In this document: positions 6,788 to 15,164 of the stretch, piece by piece
Layout: each line of letters begins with the position of its first letter
Numbering within the stretch: position 1 is the first letter of the stretch
Assembly (NCBI GenBank): GCA_026786275.1
Contig: JAJAYJ010000172.1
Coordinates: 1-43,377 of the forward strand
DNA: 43,377 nt
Source: Nocardioides sp.
Lineage (GTDB): Bacteria > Actinomycetota > Actinomycetes > Propionibacteriales > Nocardioidaceae
Reading direction: 5' to 3'
Program-made: the position numbers and the translations under genes
The notes under the pieces: model-generated
What the model was told of the DNA's origin: nothing
Seen by the model: the letters and a program-made list of their open reading frames with translations, nothing else
Database searches by the model: none

Positions 6788-8995
6788 ATGTCCACGTCCA
6801 CCACCACCCGACCACCCGACGGCCCGTCGTCCCACGGCCCGGAAGACCGCGGTCGCGGGATGACCCCCCGCTCGATGGCGGTGTGGGTGGGTGTCGCGGT
6901 CATCGGGGCCGTCTGCTGGTCGGTCCTGGCGCTCAGCCGGGGTGAGTCGGTCTCGGCGCTGTGGATCCTGTTCGCGGCGCTCTCGTCGTACCTCATCGCC
7001 TACCGGTTCTACTCCCGCTTCATCGCCCGGCGGGTGCTGCAGCTCGACGACACCCGGGCCACGCCGGCGGAGCGGATGCAGAACGGCAACGACTACGAGG
7101 TGACCGACCGGCGGGTGCTCTTCGGGCACCACTTCGCCGCCATCGCGGGCGCCGGTCCGCTGGTGGGTCCGGTGCTGGCCGCTCAGATGGGCTACCTGCC
7201 CGGCACGGTCTGGATCATCGTCGGCGTGATCTTCGCGGGCGCGGTGCAGGACATGGTCGTGCTCTTCCTCTCGATGCGCCGTGACGGCAAGAGCCTCGGC
7301 CAGATGGTCCGTGAGGAGATCGGCGTGGTCGGCGGGACCGCCGCCCTGATCGCGGTGTTCGCGATCATGATCATCATCCTGGCCGTCCTCGCCCTGGTCG
7401 TGGTCAACGCCCTCGCCGAGTCGCCCTGGGGTGTCTTCTCGATCGCGCTGACCATCCCGATCGCCCTGTTCATGGGCGTCTACCTGCGCTTCCTGCGGCC
7501 CGGGCAGGTGCTGGAGGTGACCGCGATCGGGTTCGTGCTCCTGATGCTCGCCATCATTGGCGGCGGGTACGTCGAGGGCTCGGCCCTCGGGGACAGCCTG
7601 ACCCTGTCGAAGGAGACCCTGACCGTCGCCCTGGTCGTCTACGGCTTCGTCGCCTCCATCCTCCCGGTCTGGATGCTGCTGACCCCCCGCGACTACCTGT
7701 CGACGTTCATGAAGATCGGCGTGATCCTGCTGCTCGCCGTCGGCATGGTGGTGGCTCGGCCGGTGCTGCAGAACGAGGCGGTCACGTCCTTCGCGACCGC
7801 CGGTGACGGGCCGGTGTTCGCGGGTTCCCTGTTCCCGTTCCTGTTCATCACCATCGCCTGCGGCGCGCTGTCGGGCTTCCACGCCCTGATCGCCTCGGGC
7901 ACGACCCCGAAGATGATCGCCAAGGAGAGCCACGTCCGGATGATCGGTTACGGCGGCATGCTGATGGAGTCCTTCGTGGCCATCTCGGCCCTGATCGCGG
8001 CCTCGGTCATCGACCAGGGCCTGTACTTCGCCATCAACGCGCCGGCCGGGGTGACCGGCGGCACGATCGACGGCGCGGTCTCCTTCGTAAACGGCCTCGG
8101 CTTCACGCTGACCCCCGACCAGCTACAGGCCGCAACGGCGTCGGTCGAGGAGGACCTCGTCTCGCGCACCGGCGGCGCCCCGACCCTCGCGTTCGGCATC
8201 TCGAGCATCTTCAGCTCTGCGTTTGGCGGTGGCCTGGCGGCGTTCTGGTACCACTTCGCGATCATGTTCGAGGCGCTGTTCATCCTCACCGCCGTCGACG
8301 CCGGCACCCGGGTCGGCCGCTTCATGCTGCAGGACACCGTCGGCAACGTCTGGACGCGGTTCGGCGACACTTCCTGGAAGCCGGCCGCCTGGATCTCCTC
8401 GGCCGTCGTGGTCGCGTGCTGGGGTTACATGCTCTACGTCGGCGTCACCGACCCGCTGGGCGGGATCAACCAGCTCTTCCCGCTGTTCGGCATCGCCAAC
8501 CAGCTGCTCGCGGCCATCGCGCTCACCCTGTGCGTCACGGTGTTCCTCAAGCGGGGCATGGTCCGCTGGGTGTGGGTGCCGGCCGTGCCCCTGGCCTGGG
8601 ACCTGGTCACGACGATGACCGCCAGCTACCAGAAGGTCTTCTCCGACAACCCCGCCCTGGGCTACTTCGCCCAGGCCGACCGCTACCGCACTGCCCGGGA
8701 CGCCGGCGAGATCCTCGCCCCGGCGACCGACGTGTCCCAGATGGAGACCGTGATCACCAACTCGACCGTGAACGGAATCCTGCAGGCGAGCTTCGCCCTC
8801 CTGGTCATCGTGATCGTGGCCAACGCGGCGCTCATCTGGGTCAAGGCGCTGCGGGCCGGTTCGCTGCCCACCACCGAGGTGCCGGCGGTGGCCTCCCAGC
8901 TGGTGGCGCCCGCTGACTTCTTCGCCACGAGCCAGGAGAAGGCGGCCGTCGGGGCCTGGGAGGCCGAGCACGGCCACTCGGGGAGCCGGCGATGA
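6788..8995 (+). CDS. cstA: Carbon starvation protein A, peptide/pyruvate-type transporter
   Basis: 735 residues, close to the roughly 700 of E. coli CstA. The chosen ATG has a GGAGG 5 nt upstream, and the ORF-track extension to 6560 runs back through the tRNA remnant. The cytoplasmic N-tail is followed by many membrane helices. Family landmarks include TPAERMQNGNDYEVTDRRVL, FGHHFAAIAGAGPLVGPVLA and SGFHALIASGTTPKMI. CstA proteins import peptides, and some family members import pyruvate, under carbon limitation. The gene overlaps the small ybdD homologue by ATGA, the standard cstA-ybdD pairing. A CRP-like palindrome sits just upstream. Confidence 0.95.
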   Translation: MSTSTTTRPPDGPSSHGPEDRGRGMTPRSMAVWVGVAVIGAVCWSVLALSRGESVSALWILFAALSSYLIAYRFYSRFIARRVLQLDDTRATPAERMQNGNDYEVTDRRVLFGHHFAAIAGAGPLVGPVLAAQMGYLPGTVWIIVGVIFAGAVQDMVVLFLSMRRDGKSLGQMVREEIGVVGGTAALIAVFAIMIIILAVLALVVVNALAESPWGVFSIALTIPIALFMGVYLRFLRPGQVLEVTAIGFVLLMLAIIGGGYVEGSALGDSLTLSKETLTVALVVYGFVASILPVWMLLTPRDYLSTFMKIGVILLLAVGMVVARPVLQNEAVTSFATAGDGPVFAGSLFPFLFITIACGALSGFHALIASGTTPKMIAKESHVRMIGYGGMLMESFVAISALIAASVIDQGLYFAINAPAGVTGGTIDGAVSFVNGLGFTLTPDQLQAATASVEEDLVSRTGGAPTLAFGISSIFSSAFGGGLAAFWYHFAIMFEALFILTAVDAGTRVGRFMLQDTVGNVWTRFGDTSWKPAAWISSAVVVACWGYMLYVGVTDPLGGINQLFPLFGIANQLLAAIALTLCVTVFLKRGMVRWVWVPAVPLAWDLVTTMTASYQKVFSDNPALGYFAQADRYRTARDAGEILAPATDVSQMETVITNSTVNGILQASFALLVIVIVANAALIWVKALRAGSLPTTEVPAVASQLVAPADFFATSQEKAAVGAWEAEHGHSGSRR

Positions 8996-9186
8996 GGGTG
9001 GTGGACCCCGTACGACGCGCGTTGGCCGGGGTGCGCTGGTACGCGAAAGAGCTCAGCGGGGAGGGCCGGTGGGACACCTACCTGCAGCAGTGCGAGCGTG
9101 ACGGGGTCACGCCGATGGGTCGCCGCGAGTTCGAGCGTCACCTCGACGACCACCGGGAGACGTCCACCCAGGGACGCTGCTGCTGA
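8992..9186 (+). CDS. YbdD/YjiX family small protein
   Basis: 64 residues, start overlapping the cstA stop (ATGA). VRWYAKELSGEGRWDTYLQQ and the RREFERHLDDH tail match the short YbdD/YjiX family that nearly always follows cstA-type genes. In enterobacteria the YjiX-type partner is needed for activity of the pyruvate importer BtsT, so this is probably an accessory factor of CstA. There are no membrane helices. The CC at the C-terminus is as read. Confidence 0.88.
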   Translation: MRVVDPVRRALAGVRWYAKELSGEGRWDTYLQQCERDGVTPMGRREFERHLDDHRETSTQGRCC

Positions 9187-9242
9187 CCTGCGGCGATATT
9201 GCCGTCCGCCCCGAAGGGCCCGCTGCCGGCGGCGGTCACGGA

Positions 9243-9262
9243 CACCCCACTAACCTGGGGTG
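9243..9262. promoter_or_regulatory. Inverted repeat overlapping a candidate -10, upstream of terC
   Basis: CACCCCA and TGGGGTG are perfect 7-bp arms around CTAACC, and TAACCT within this is a good -10 hexamer. It lies 31 bp before the terC ATG. It may be an operator over the promoter, or simply a hairpin in the leader. No known metal-riboswitch fold is evident. Confidence 0.35.
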
Positions 9263-9293
9263 ACCCACCCGCTTTCGAACGACAGGCTGCTCC

Positions 9294-10520
9294 ATGGACG
9301 TCCCCAGCTGGGTCTGGGCCCTCACCGTCGTCGGCATCGTCGCGATGCTGGCCTTCGACTTCGTCTTCCACGTACGCAAGGCCCACGTGCCCACCCTCCG
9401 CGAGGCGGCCGTGTGGTCCGCGACCTACGTCGGCATCGCGCTGCTGTTCGGCGTGGGCGTGTTCGTCTTCGGCGGCAGCACTGCCGGTGGTGAGTACTTC
9501 GCCGGCTACGTGACAGAGAAGGCGCTCAGCGTCGACAACCTCTTCGTGTTCCTGATCATCATGGGCAGCTTCGCGGTGCCCCGCGAGGACCAGCAGAAGG
9601 TGCTGCTCTTCGGCATCGTCTTCTCGCTGCTGGCCCGGACCGGGTTCATCCTCATCGGCGCCGCGCTGATCAACCAGTTCGCCTGGGTGTTCTACCTCTT
9701 CGGCCTGATCCTGGTCCTGACCGCCGGCAACATGCTCAAGAAGCAGACCGGGGGCGACTCCCACGACGAGGGTGACAATCTGGTCGTCAAGCTGGCTCGC
9801 AAGTTCCTGCGCACCTCCGAGCACTTCGACGGCGACAAGCTCTTCACGGTGGAGAACGGCAAGCGGGTGCTGACCCCGATGCTGCTGGTGATGGTGGCGA
9901 TCGGCGGCACCGACATCCTGTTCGCGCTCGACTCGATCCCGGCGATCTTCGGGCTGACCGAGAGTACCTTCATCGTCTTCACGGCCACGGCGTTCTCCCT
10001 GCTGGGCCTGCGTCAGCTGTTCTTCCTCATCGACGGCCTCCTCGACCGCTTGATCTACCTCTCCTACGGCCTGGCCGCCATCCTCGGCTTCATCGGCGTC
10101 AAGCTGATCCTGCACGCCCTGCACGAGAACAACCTGGGCTTCATCAACGGCGGCGAGCCCGTCGAGGTCACCGAGATCAGCACCGGGGTCTCGCTCGGCG
10201 TGATCCTGGTCGTGCTGGTGGTGACGGTGGTGGCCTCCCTGGTCAGCAAGAAGGGCAAGGCCCAGACCGCGGTCGCCAACGCCCGGCGCCACGCCACGGC
10301 GTACCTCGACCTGGGCTACACCGCCGACCTCGCCGAGCGGGAGCGGGTCTTCTCCCGCCTGGTGGCGGAGGGTGAGCAGATCAAGTCCCTCGGGCCGAAG
10401 TACCGCGCGGCGATCAAGGACGAGCCCGAGCTGCTGGCGCTGATCGAGGAGGCCCGTCGTCGCCACGACGAGGCCACCCCGGACTCCCAGAGCGTCGCCG
10501 TGCCCGGGCCGCTGCGCTGA
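9294..10520 (+). CDS. TerC/Alx family integral membrane protein
   Basis: 408 residues with about nine membrane helices. TerC signatures are visible: SVDNLFVFLIIMGSFAVP, FALDSIPAIFG and the FLLIDGL-like segment after LGLRQLFFL. The Asp residues within the helices are typical of a cation exporter. A C-terminal cytoplasmic tail of about 90 residues rich in Arg and Glu follows the last helix (VILVVLVVTVVASLV). Family members such as Alx and MeeF-type proteins export manganese; tellurite resistance is the historical name only. The SGNH hydrolase gene starts 5 nt after its stop, so the two are probably co-transcribed. Confidence 0.9.
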   Translation: MDVPSWVWALTVVGIVAMLAFDFVFHVRKAHVPTLREAAVWSATYVGIALLFGVGVFVFGGSTAGGEYFAGYVTEKALSVDNLFVFLIIMGSFAVPREDQQKVLLFGIVFSLLARTGFILIGAALINQFAWVFYLFGLILVLTAGNMLKKQTGGDSHDEGDNLVVKLARKFLRTSEHFDGDKLFTVENGKRVLTPMLLVMVAIGGTDILFALDSIPAIFGLTESTFIVFTATAFSLLGLRQLFFLIDGLLDRLIYLSYGLAAILGFIGVKLILHALHENNLGFINGGEPVEVTEISTGVSLGVILVVLVVTVVASLVSKKGKAQTAVANARRHATAYLDLGYTADLAERERVFSRLVAEGEQIKSLGPKYRAAIKDEPELLALIEEARRRHDEATPDSQSVAVPGPLR

Positions 10521-10525
10521 GCAGC

Positions 10526-11134
10526 GTGGCGTCGCCCGTGCGCCTGGCCGTCCTGGGCGACTCGATCGCCTGGGGCCAGGGCGCCACCAGCCCGGGCGAC
10601 CGTCTGGCGGCGCGACTGGCCGCCGGCCTGGCGGGCCACGAGATCGAGGTCGAGACCCGGGTGCTGGCGGTGCCCGGGGCACGCAGCGCCGATCTCGGGC
10701 CGCAGGTCCGTCACGCGGTGACCTGGCCGCCGCAGGTGGTGGTGATGGTGATCGGGGCCAACGACCTGACCCACCTGGTCCCGCTGGACGTCGCGGTGCA
10801 CGCCCTGGCCGACGCGGTACGCCGGCTGCGCGCGGTGGGCGCCCAGGTCGTGGTCGCGCCGGCCCCCGACCTCAGCGCGGTGCCGCACGTGCCGGTGATG
10901 CTGCGCCCGGTCGTGCAGGCCGCCAGCGCGCAACTGAGGGCCCGGCAGGCCGAGGTCGTGCTGCGTCACGGTGGCCGGGTGGCCGACCGCGACCAGGTGG
11001 CCTCGCGTGCCTTCGCCTCCGATGCCTCCCTCTTCTCCGCAGACCGTTTCCACCCCTCGAGCAGCGGGTACGCCGTGATCGCCTCGTCCTTGCTTCCCGA
11101 GGTCCGTGCTGCCGTCGCTGCGCTCGGCTCCTGA
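10526..11134 (+). CDS. SGNH/GDSL-type hydrolase
   Basis: 202 residues. All four SGNH blocks are present: GDSIAWG (nucleophile Ser, block I), a Gly in VPGARSADLG, GAND (block III Asn) and DRFHPSSSGY (catalytic Asp and His). There is no signal peptide, so it is probably cytoplasmic, unlike secreted lipases. The GTG at 10526 is 5 nt after terC; an in-frame GTG at 10538 would also fit. The substrate, an ester or acetyl group, is unknown. Confidence 0.88.
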   Translation: MASPVRLAVLGDSIAWGQGATSPGDRLAARLAAGLAGHEIEVETRVLAVPGARSADLGPQVRHAVTWPPQVVVMVIGANDLTHLVPLDVAVHALADAVRRLRAVGAQVVVAPAPDLSAVPHVPVMLRPVVQAASAQLRARQAEVVLRHGGRVADRDQVASRAFASDASLFSADRFHPSSSGYAVIASSLLPEVRAAVAALGS

Positions 11135-11183
11135 CCGAGACGTGCTCCCGGTCCTCGCCCGCAGCGCGCGGCTCGCGGTCTGA

Positions 11184-12020
11184 CTACCGCTGGTCGCGAG
11201 GGGGCTGCGGCTGCTGGAAGCCGGCCTCCCCGCCGATCCGTCCGCCGTGCGGGCGGCCGTGGTCGGCGTACTCCTCACGGGTGAAGACGAGCTGGTGCTC
11301 GCCGAGCTCGAGGCGGGCGCCGGTGCGCAGGACCGACCGGTCGACCGGGGCGCCGTGCACGCGGACCACGCCCTGGACGGCGGCGACCACGAACTCGTCG
11401 TCGGCGTCGTGGGTGACCACGGCGTGTCGGGGCGCCAGCCGGGGCAGCACCACGTCGCAGCCCGGGTCGGAACCGATGACCACCTGGTCGACGAGCCAGA
11501 AGACCGGCTGCCGCTCACCGGGCCACACGGCGCTACGGACCAGCACCAGGCGGGGGCCGCCGCCCCGGGCCGGGTCGTGGGTGGTGGTGATCCGTCGGCG
11601 GACCCGGCGCAGGAACGTCGGGGCAGGCGGCCACAGGGTCGGCGGCGGCACCAGCTCGAGGTCGGGCAGCACCGGGGGCGTCGCGCGGGCCCGGGAACGA
11701 GCCGACGTCAGGGCACCCCGCAGGCTGCCGAGCCGGATCCGGCGCGAACCCGTGAGACGACGTTGCCACCACGGCGCCACCACGGCGCCGAGCGAGACCA
11801 GGTGCTCACCTCCGCTGACCACGCGGACCACGAGCCCGCGCGAGGCCAGGCCCTCGGCGACGGCCGCGATGGCGGGTGCGTCCCCGGAGCCCGCGAAGGC
11901 GCCCGGATCGTCCACCTCGAGCACCAGCGAGCGTCCGGCACCCCGCAGCCGGCCGTGGACGGTCTCCCGGCCCTCGACCTGGAGCTCGAAGGTGAGGTCG
12001 GCCGACAGGTGCACCGGCAC
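11184..12020 (-). CDS. FHA domain-containing protein
   Basis: 278 residues from a GTG 6 nt after the preceding stop. The C-terminal third is a forkhead-associated domain: VIGSDPGCDVVLPRLAPRHA with the conserved Gly-Ser and Arg-His pair, then VHGAPVDRSVLRTGARLELG. FHA domains bind phosphothreonine, usually on Ser/Thr kinase substrates. The N-terminal half is a separate domain with repeated basic residues (RRLTGSRRIRLGS) and no recognised fold. It is coupled to the small acidic protein upstream, so the two may form a signalling pair. Confidence 0.82.
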   Translation of the reverse strand: MPVHLSADLTFELQVEGRETVHGRLRGAGRSLVLEVDDPGAFAGSGDAPAIAAVAEGLASRGLVVRVVSGGEHLVSLGAVVAPWWQRRLTGSRRIRLGSLRGALTSARSRARATPPVLPDLELVPPPTLWPPAPTFLRRVRRRITTTHDPARGGGPRLVLVRSAVWPGERQPVFWLVDQVVIGSDPGCDVVLPRLAPRHAVVTHDADDEFVVAAVQGVVRVHGAPVDRSVLRTGARLELGEHQLVFTREEYADHGRPHGGRIGGEAGFQQPQPPRDQR

Positions 12021-12026
12021 GGCCGG

Positions 12027-12293
12027 TCAGCCCCGGCCGGGGCCAGTGGGTCCACCCACGTCGCTGGTGGTGATGGTGAGGGTGCCGTTGAGCTTCCAGG
12101 TGGCTCGGGGCGCCTTGGACCCGGTGTCGCGGGGCACCTCGACGGCCATGTCCTCGAACCGGTAGTGGATCGCGGCCTCACGTCCGGTCAGGAAGGTCCA
12201 CATCCGCGCAGCCAGGTCGCTCCAGTCCACGACCTCCTCCGAGAGGGACCCGTCGACGGACTGACTGCTGACGGGGGTTCCGGGGTCTGACAT
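12027..12293 (-). CDS. Small acidic protein, function unknown
   Basis: 88 residues. The start is the ATG at 12293, because GGAGG lies 5 nt upstream of it and actually overlaps the alternative GTG at 12305. It contains VVDWSDLAARMWTFLTGREAAIHYRFEDMAVEVP, which looks like a folded conserved region, and a Gly/Pro-rich tail. No membrane segment or cysteine is present. It precedes the FHA gene by 6 nt, and a 15-bp palindrome lies upstream. I do not recognise the family. Confidence 0.7.
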   Translation of the reverse strand: MSDPGTPVSSQSVDGSLSEEVVDWSDLAARMWTFLTGREAAIHYRFEDMAVEVPRDTGSKAPRATWKLNGTLTITTSDVGGPTGPGRG

Positions 12294-12317
12294 CGCTGCC
12301 TCCACAAGAGTCGAACC

Positions 12318-12332
12318 TCAACATGATGTTGA
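12318..12332. promoter_or_regulatory. 15-bp perfect palindrome, candidate repressor operator
   Basis: TCAACATGATGTTGA is symmetric about the central G and is AT-rich against a GC-rich background. It sits 25 bp upstream of the small-protein ATG at 12293 and is compatible with a MarR- or TetR-type site. No regulator gene is adjacent. Confidence 0.5.
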
Positions 12333-13147
12333 ATGATTTCGCTGCCAGTGTGGACGCGTTGTTCACGTACGCACAAGACCCCCGGGTGGGTGAGCGGCGA
12401 GAGCATCGAGGTCCCAGCACCGGTGCCCCGGCACCAGCGTGGCCAGGTCGTCGCCAGCCAGCACCACCACGCCGCGCTGTGCGGCGATCACGGCCGACAT
12501 CACCCGGCGTCCGCCGGGGTCGAGCTGACCATCGAGGTGGTCCAGCACGACGAGGGGAGGACTTCCGTGCACGGCGCGGGCCAGCAGCACGCGGCCGCGC
12601 TGGGACAGCGAGAGCGGTTCGCCTCCGCGCCGCAGCCGGGTCCGGGCACCCTCGGGCAGGTCGCTGAGGACGACGTCGAGACCGACGTGGCGCAGCGTCT
12701 CCTCGACGGGCGTGGTGCTGGCGGGGTCGCGGTAGCGTACGGACCGCTCCACGGTGCCGCGCTCCAGCGCCCAGCCGCGGGCCGCGCTGCCGACCAGGGT
12801 GCGCCGGACGGCGGACGGCACGTCGCTCGTGAGGCGGCCGGCGAGCATGACGGTCCCGGTGTGCTCGCGGGTCCCGCACAGGGCGGCCAGGACGGCCTCG
12901 ACGCGATGCGGGTCGCGGCTGCTCACCGCCACCCGCTCACCAGGTGCCGCAACCAGGTCGGGATAGGGCACCCCGTCCACCACGAGGCCCTCGACCCGCA
13001 GTCCGGTGTCGTCGGTGTCCTGCTCGGCCCGGTCGCGGGCAGCGAGCACCCGCTCGTGGGCCTCGGCGTCGTCACCGGCCACCAGGGCCGGGCCGAGGAT
13101 CCGGGCGGCGGCGCGGAAGGACTGGCGGTACTCCACGATCCGGGCGA

Positions 13148-13168
13148 GATCGGCGATCGGCGATCGGC
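13148..13168 (+). repeat. GATCGGC x3 tandem repeat causing a frameshift
   Basis: Three perfect 7-bp copies lie where the exporter frame breaks. Deleting one copy gives TPIADLARIVEYRQS in a continuous frame, so one copy is an expansion or an assembly slip. Confidence 0.8.
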
Positions 13169-13746
13169 GTGGCCAGGATGCCGACCACGGTGAGCGCGGC
13201 GGCCACCGTCCCGATCGGGAGGGCCGCGATGCTGCCGACACCCGTCACGCAGACGACGGCGAGGCCCGCCGCCACGGCGGCCGCGCCGCGCAGCGCACCA
13301 TTGATGCGAGCCCGGGCGACCGCAGCGTCGCGCACCTGGCGGCTCCGGTCCTGCACGTTGCGCAGCTCGCGCCGGGTGCCTCCGGACGCCCGGATGGCGG
13401 CCGCGGCCCCGACCGTGTCGGTGAGGTGTGCGGCGAGTCGGCCGCGCTGGCCGCGCAGTCCTGGGCCCGTCGGAAGAGCCCCCCGCGGGAGCAGTGCAAC
13501 GGCGGCGCCAAGGCCAGCAGGGGCAGGCCGACAACCATCGCGAGAGCCGGGTGCAGGAGTCCGAGCGCGACCCAGTTGCGCACCGCGGTCAGGTCGTTGG
13601 TGGTCCGGGCGACGGTGATGCCCAGGGACGGTCCGCCACCGGCCAGGCTGGAGGCGACCAGGCCTCGACGCAGCACCTGCACGTAGTGCTGGCCCAGCTC
13701 CTCGCGAGCACCCGCTTGCGTGAGCGCATCACCCCGAGGACCAGGG

Positions 13747-13806
13747 CACCCACGCTGAGCCCACCCACGCTGAGCCCACCCACGCTGAGCCCACCCAGGC
13801 TGATCG
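13747..13806 (-). repeat. 15-bp tandem repeat (three exact copies plus a partial fourth)
   Basis: CACCCACGCTGAGCC repeats exactly at 13747, 13762 and 13777, with a diverged copy at 13792. On the coding strand it encodes repeated GLSVG units inside a membrane segment of the ABC exporter. Being a multiple of three, it keeps the frame and could vary in copy number between strains. Confidence 0.85.
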
Positions 13807-13953
13807 CGCGCTGCGCCGTGGAGGTGGCCTCGAGCGCCATCGGCATCAGGGCGATCGTGGACATCGCCAGCCAGGCCTGCGCCAGTCCGTTGCCCACGAG
13901 CCTGGCCAGGATGCCGCGACGCGCACCCTGGACCAGGGGCGGCAGCCGTCCGT

Positions 13954-15064
13954 TCACGCCAGCAGCCCTCGGGCCACGTCGGCCTCGGCCAAGGAGAAGG
14001 TGTCCACCACGGGCACGTCCAGGGCCTGTCCGGCTTCGGCCGCCGCCAGCGGGGACGCCGTGAACCGGCCGCTCACCGCGAGGACGGGCAGGCCGGACCC
14101 GGCGAGGACCTGCACCCCGGCCACCGCTCCGAGGGCGTCGGCCGCGGCGAAGACGACGTGGTCGACGGTCGAGGCGAAGAGCGGGTCGGTGAGCAACCGC
14201 GCGGTCTCCTGCTGGTAGTCGCCGCCGGCGATCTCGACCACCACGACGTCAGGGTCGGCGGCGGACAGCTCGGAGACGAGCGAGGCCAGCAGGGCGCGCA
14301 CCCGGTCGTGGGCGAGCCGGTACGTCGAGGCGAACCCGAAGTCGGTGAAGTCCAGCACCTGCGAGGCGCCGGCGTCGGTGAACATCCGGGGGTCGCCACC
14401 GGCCCCGGTCCCGGTGGCCTTGCCGGCCGCCACGACCTGACCCGAGGCCGCGAGGCCGTGCACGAGCGAGGCCAGGGTCGTGGACTGCGGAGTTCATGGA
14501 CGTTCCGAGGACGGCGACGACGAGGGGCCTGGGTCGGGTCGCACCGGCAGGTCGCTGCGCCACGGGTCCCAGCTGGTAGGGCGCGGCGTCGGTCAAGGTC
14601 ACCGCCGTGCCCGACCGGGCGAGGACACCCAGGGGCTGCAGGCGGGTGGCGGTGCTGATCGCGGCGTGCTGAGCGGTGACCACCCCGGCGATGCCGCCGG
14701 CCGCGATCAGGTCCGCGGCACCGAGGTCCCCGGGCACGGTCGCCTCGAACTGGTCGGGGGCGTAGCGGTGACCGTAGGCGACCAGCACCTCGTCCCCGAC
14801 GTACAAGGTCTGACGCCGGCTCGCGGGGCTCTCGAGCTTGGTGTGCGTGCCGATCTCCTCGACGCGGGCCAGGACCACGTCACCGGGACGTGGCACCACC
14901 CGGTCGCCGACGAGAAGCTCGTAGCCGTGAGCGGAGGCCTCGATGCGTTCGCGCACGAACCGGGTGGTGTACGCCGCCTTGGCGGCGAGCAGACGGGCGG
15001 CCGGGAGCGGGAGAGTGCTGATGGGGTCGCCGTGGGTGGACAGCGGGGCGGAGGAGATCGTCAT
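13954..15064 (-). pseudogene. P-loop protein with N-terminal beta domain (DUF1611-like), 2-nt deletion in Walker A
   Basis: Two frames read as one protein of about 370 residues. The N-terminal part (VRERIEASAHGYELLVGDRV, DVVLARVEEIGTHTKLE) leads to VVAVLGTSMNS. The frame is then lost exactly where GKSTTLASLVHGLAASG is expected: the coding strand has GCAG where GGCAAG would give Gly-Lys. The downstream frame continues GDPRMFTDAGASQVLDF and VVVVEIAGGDYQQETARLL, a Walker B-like strand. One G and one A are missing from two dinucleotide runs, which looks like a sequencing error. The ATGA overlap couples it to the ABC half-transporter. The family is tentative; the function is unknown. Confidence 0.65.
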
Positions 15065-15164
15065 GACCGCGACGCCACGAGCGGTGGATGAGGTGTCTCT
15101 GAGACGCGGATGAGGGCTGTCTCATCGCTCGTCAGCCGGCGTTCACCTGCGTGACGGCACCAGG

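Larger units (their letters stand above)
12363..13957 (-). pseudogene. ABC exporter half (TMD + degenerate NBD), three frameshifts
   Basis: Joining four frames gives one CydC-like half-transporter of about 530 residues. The ATG at 13957 overlaps the previous stop (ATGA). Membrane helices lie in MSTIALMPMALEA, LGLLHPALAMVVGLPLLAL and GAAAVAAGLAVVCVTGV. The C-terminal NBD has a signature-like LSLSQRGRVLLARA and Walker B LVVLDHLD. The Walker A is absent (ERVAVSSRDPHRVE) and the catalytic Glu after Walker B is His, so it could not hydrolyse ATP normally. Shifts fall near 13733, near 13510 and at 13148-13168; removing one GATCGGC copy repairs the last. They may be sequencing errors, while the NBD degeneration is independent of them. 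Confidence 0.72.

Noticed and set aside
5456-7933. 825-residue minus-strand ORF
   Set aside because: Only its last ~224 codons (from GTG 6130) are real. The rest crosses the att repeat and is antisense to cstA, with the Gln/Arg/Asp/His-rich composition typical of shadows.
9138-10682. 514-residue minus-strand ORF
   Set aside because: Antisense to terC and the SGNH gene; no motif, no ribosome site, Gln/His/Asp-rich shadow composition.
12311-12332. TCGAAC as part of a LexA (SOS) box
   Set aside because: The second half-site GTTCGA is absent at the required 4-nt spacing.
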